Made by a program: the position numbers and the translations under genes
Notes under the pieces: model-generated
What the model was told of the DNA's origin: nothing
The model's database searches: none
The model's input: only the letters and a program-made list of their open reading frames with translations
Shown: positions 6,001 through 7,438 of the stretch, in pieces
Layout: each line of letters begins with the position of its first letter
How positions within the stretch are numbered: position 1 is the first letter of the stretch
From: a bacterium
Lineage (GTDB): Bacteria; Chlamydiota; Chlamydiia; Chlamydiales; JAFEGQ01
Assembly: GCA_021809305.1 (NCBI GenBank)
Contig: JAKBAF010000060.1
Coordinates: 1 to 7,438 of the forward strand
Reading direction: 5' to 3'
DNA: 7,438 nt

Positions 6001-6372
6001 GAGATCGCCCATCTACAGATCCAGCTACTCGAGTCACAAGATCGCCTCCTCCGCTTCCAAAGTGAGAGAGTGGTCCAGCAGAAGATCGACTATCTAAAGG
6101 GCGCTCTCCACACACTCTTCGGGAAGAGCTCTTTAGAGGGCGAAGAAAGCACGCATGCCATGATGGCCCTCAACCTAGCTGCAAAACAGCCCAGCACAAC
6201 TCCTCCGGAGAGCCTGCTAATCGATCACATTCTCCACTTCGCCTTTGCGAGAGAAGTGAACGCGATAGATAATCGCGCGGTCAGAGCCACGCTCGCTCGT
6301 CATGTGGGTAGCGATTCAAGACTGCAAAGGATCTTTTTTCTAAAGGAGGAAAAAATCTCTAAGGAGATATAA
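6001..6372 (+). pseudogene. 5'-truncated gene remnant, coiled-coil then unknown C-terminal domain
   Basis: The frame is open from just after a TAA (5998-6000) to TAA 6370-6372. Its first 40 residues (EIAHLQIQLLESQDRLLRFQ and on through the Val-Val-Gln-Gln region) form a convincing amphipathic coiled coil with typical codon use. No start codon or ribosome site lies before this helix. The first possible start is GTG 6070 with a poor ribosome site, giving at most 100 residues (6070-6372). The simplest reading is a gene whose 5' part was lost where the Rpn gene now ends. The C-terminal part (LLIDHILHFAFAREV, then VGSDSRLQRIFF, then KEEKISKEI) is shared with the fragment at 4883-5051. I do not recognise the family. 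A short functional protein from GTG 6070 remains possible. Confidence 0.55.
6295..6360 (+). repeat. 66-base imperfect direct repeat, right copy
   Basis: This is the partner of 4910-4975. Here the reading frame is intact through the repeat and ends 12 bases later at TAA. The two copies are 1385 bases apart start to start, enclosing the whole Rpn-type gene. Confidence 0.7.
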
Positions 6373-6429
6373 ACCCCTTGCAAAACTAGCTAAGAGCTAT
6401 GGGTAAAGGCTACGAATTTAATCTCGAGA

Positions 6430-6435
6430 TTGACA
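6430..6435 (+). promoter_or_regulatory. Perfect TTGACA, possible -35 box upstream of zwf
   Basis: The 164 bases between the gene remnant and zwf (6373-6536) contain no gene. They include one exact TTGACA at 6430-6435. The hexamer 17 bases downstream (TAGCTC, 6453-6458) is a poor -10 box, and the better TTATAG at 6466-6471 is too far away, so the assignment is weak. Nothing else in the gap stands out except the GAGGAA ribosome site at 6529-6534. Confidence 0.2.
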
Positions 6436-6536
6436 GCGCCGCGCATTTCTGGTAGCTCAAATAGGTTATAGCCGGCACCCTCTCTAGCTCTTGCTGCGAT
6501 ATGGAGTGCTACCCCATTTAATCATCTCGAGGAAGC

Positions 6537-7438
6537 ATGGCCTTTCAAAACCCTCTTGCCGAAAGTAGCACAGGTCCAAAGCTGCTAGATCCTTGCATCC
6601 TCGTTATCTTTGGTGCCACAGGTGACCTCACGGCGCGCAAGCTGATGCCCGCCCTCTACAACCTCTCCCGCGAAGGACAGCTACCCTCACAGTTCGCCTG
6701 CGTTGGCTTTGCAAGACGTCCCAAGAACAATGAGCAGTTTCGCGCCGAGATGCTCGATGCTGTCAACCGCTATTCGCGCGTCAAACCCGTCGATCTGCAG
6801 CTCTGGCAAGCCTTTAGTGACCGCCTCTTCTACCACCAAGCAGAGTTCGATCACGATGAGGGCTACCGCACCTTGGATGAACATCTTAAGACAATTGATC
6901 GGGACCTTGGCACTAAGGGAAACCGCGTCTTCTACTTTGCGACAAAGCCCACCTACTTTGCCCCAATTGTCGACAGGCTAAAAGCGAATAATCTCATCTA
7001 CAAAGAGAGTCCTGGATCTGAGCGCTGGTCACGTGTCATCATTGAGAAGCCCTTTGGACATGACCACGACTCGGCATTGGCACTACAAGCCGACATCACT
7101 CGATCGCTCTCCGAGAGCCAGGTCTACCGCATCGACCACTACCTTGGAAAGGAGACCGTTCAGAATATCCTTGTCTTCCGCTTTGCCAATGTCATCTTTG
7201 AACCTCTTTGGAACCATAAACACGTCGACCATGTTCAGGTTACCGTGGCAGAAGAGCTCGGAATCGGCACCCGAGGCAAGCTGTGGGAGGAGCAGGGGAT
7301 GATGCGTGACATCATCCAAAACCACATGATGCAACTCCTCTCACTTGTCGCCATGGAGCCTCCCGGATCCCTTCGAGCCGACTCAATACGCGATGAAAGG
7401 GTTAAGGTCTTACCGGCCCTTCGCCCCATCCAGAAGGA
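6537..7438 (+). CDS. zwf: Glucose-6-phosphate 1-dehydrogenase, N-terminal 300 residues (cut by window end)
   Basis: This enzyme oxidises glucose 6-phosphate with NADP+ to 6-phosphogluconolactone, the first step of the oxidative pentose phosphate pathway in the cytoplasm. ATG 6537 follows GAGGAA (6529-6534), and the frame stays open to the window edge, so roughly 200 residues of a protein usually near 500 long are missing. All hallmarks expected in this part are present. They are GATGDL (26-31) of the dinucleotide-binding loop, EKPFG (170-174), RIDHYLGKE (198-206) with the phosphate-binding His201 and Lys205, and the catalytic His263 in QNHMMQL, 62 residues after His201 as in the Leuconostoc enzyme. 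Wording such as CILVIFGATGDLTARK and CVGFARR resembles chlamydial zwf. The enzyme's NADPH would support redox balance, but no direct link to the SOD 5 kb away is shown. Confidence 0.96.
   Translation, partial: MAFQNPLAESSTGPKLLDPCILVIFGATGDLTARKLMPALYNLSREGQLPSQFACVGFARRPKNNEQFRAEMLDAVNRYSRVKPVDLQLWQAFSDRLFYHQAEFDHDEGYRTLDEHLKTIDRDLGTKGNRVFYFATKPTYFAPIVDRLKANNLIYKESPGSERWSRVIIEKPFGHDHDSALALQADITRSLSESQVYRIDHYLGKETVQNILVFRFANVIFEPLWNHKHVDHVQVTVAEELGIGTRGKLWEEQGMMRDIIQNHMMQLLSLVAMEPPGSLRADSIRDERVKVLPALRPIQK

Noticed and set aside
4910..6360. Composite mobile element bounded by the 66-base direct repeats
   Set aside because: The repeats are coding relics of paralogous genes with synonymous divergence. 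No terminal inverted repeats or target-site duplications were found.

Overview
The window looks like a piece of a host-associated bacterial chromosome, most likely from the Chlamydiota (environmental, amoeba-type lineages). This is inferred from three things: an F-box-like protein of the kind used as an effector by intracellular bacteria, a glucose-6-phosphate dehydrogenase whose sequence reads like the chlamydial enzymes, and a PD-(D/E)XK (Rpn-type) gene sitting among gene remnants. The assignment rests on remembered family resemblance, not on a search.

Layout. (1) 3-746, + strand: the C-terminal part of an unrecognised helical protein, probably running in from the left edge. (2) 793-2091, + strand: a two-gene unit, an exported Fe/Mn superoxide dismutase-like protein followed with zero spacing by a membrane-anchored SAM methyltransferase. 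(3) 2037-3122, - strand: a lipoprotein of the toast_rack/DUF2154 type, built largely of tandem 23-residue repeats, whose 3' end overlaps the methyltransferase gene tail to tail. (4) 3123-3236: a divergent control region with back-to-back candidate promoters. (5) 3237-4820, + strand: an F-box-like protein with a probable beta-propeller body. (6) 4821-6372: an eroded zone holding an intact Rpn/PD-(D/E)XK gene (5100-5987). It lies between two decayed C-terminal fragments of one paralogous family (about 4883-5051 and 6001-6372) that share a 66-base repeat at 77 % identity. (7) 6537 to the right edge: zwf, glucose-6-phosphate dehydrogenase, truncated by the window after 300 codons.

Functionally this is a mixture rather than one system. 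SOD and the methyltransferase are likely co-translated cell-envelope functions, the lipoprotein is another envelope component, the F-box protein is a candidate host-directed effector, and zwf is housekeeping metabolism. No RNA genes, CRISPR array or complete insertion sequence were seen. The parts most worth a second look are the Rpn gene between paralogous remnants, the SOD with displaced metal-ligand histidines, the F-box/propeller protein and the repeat-expanded toast_rack lipoprotein.
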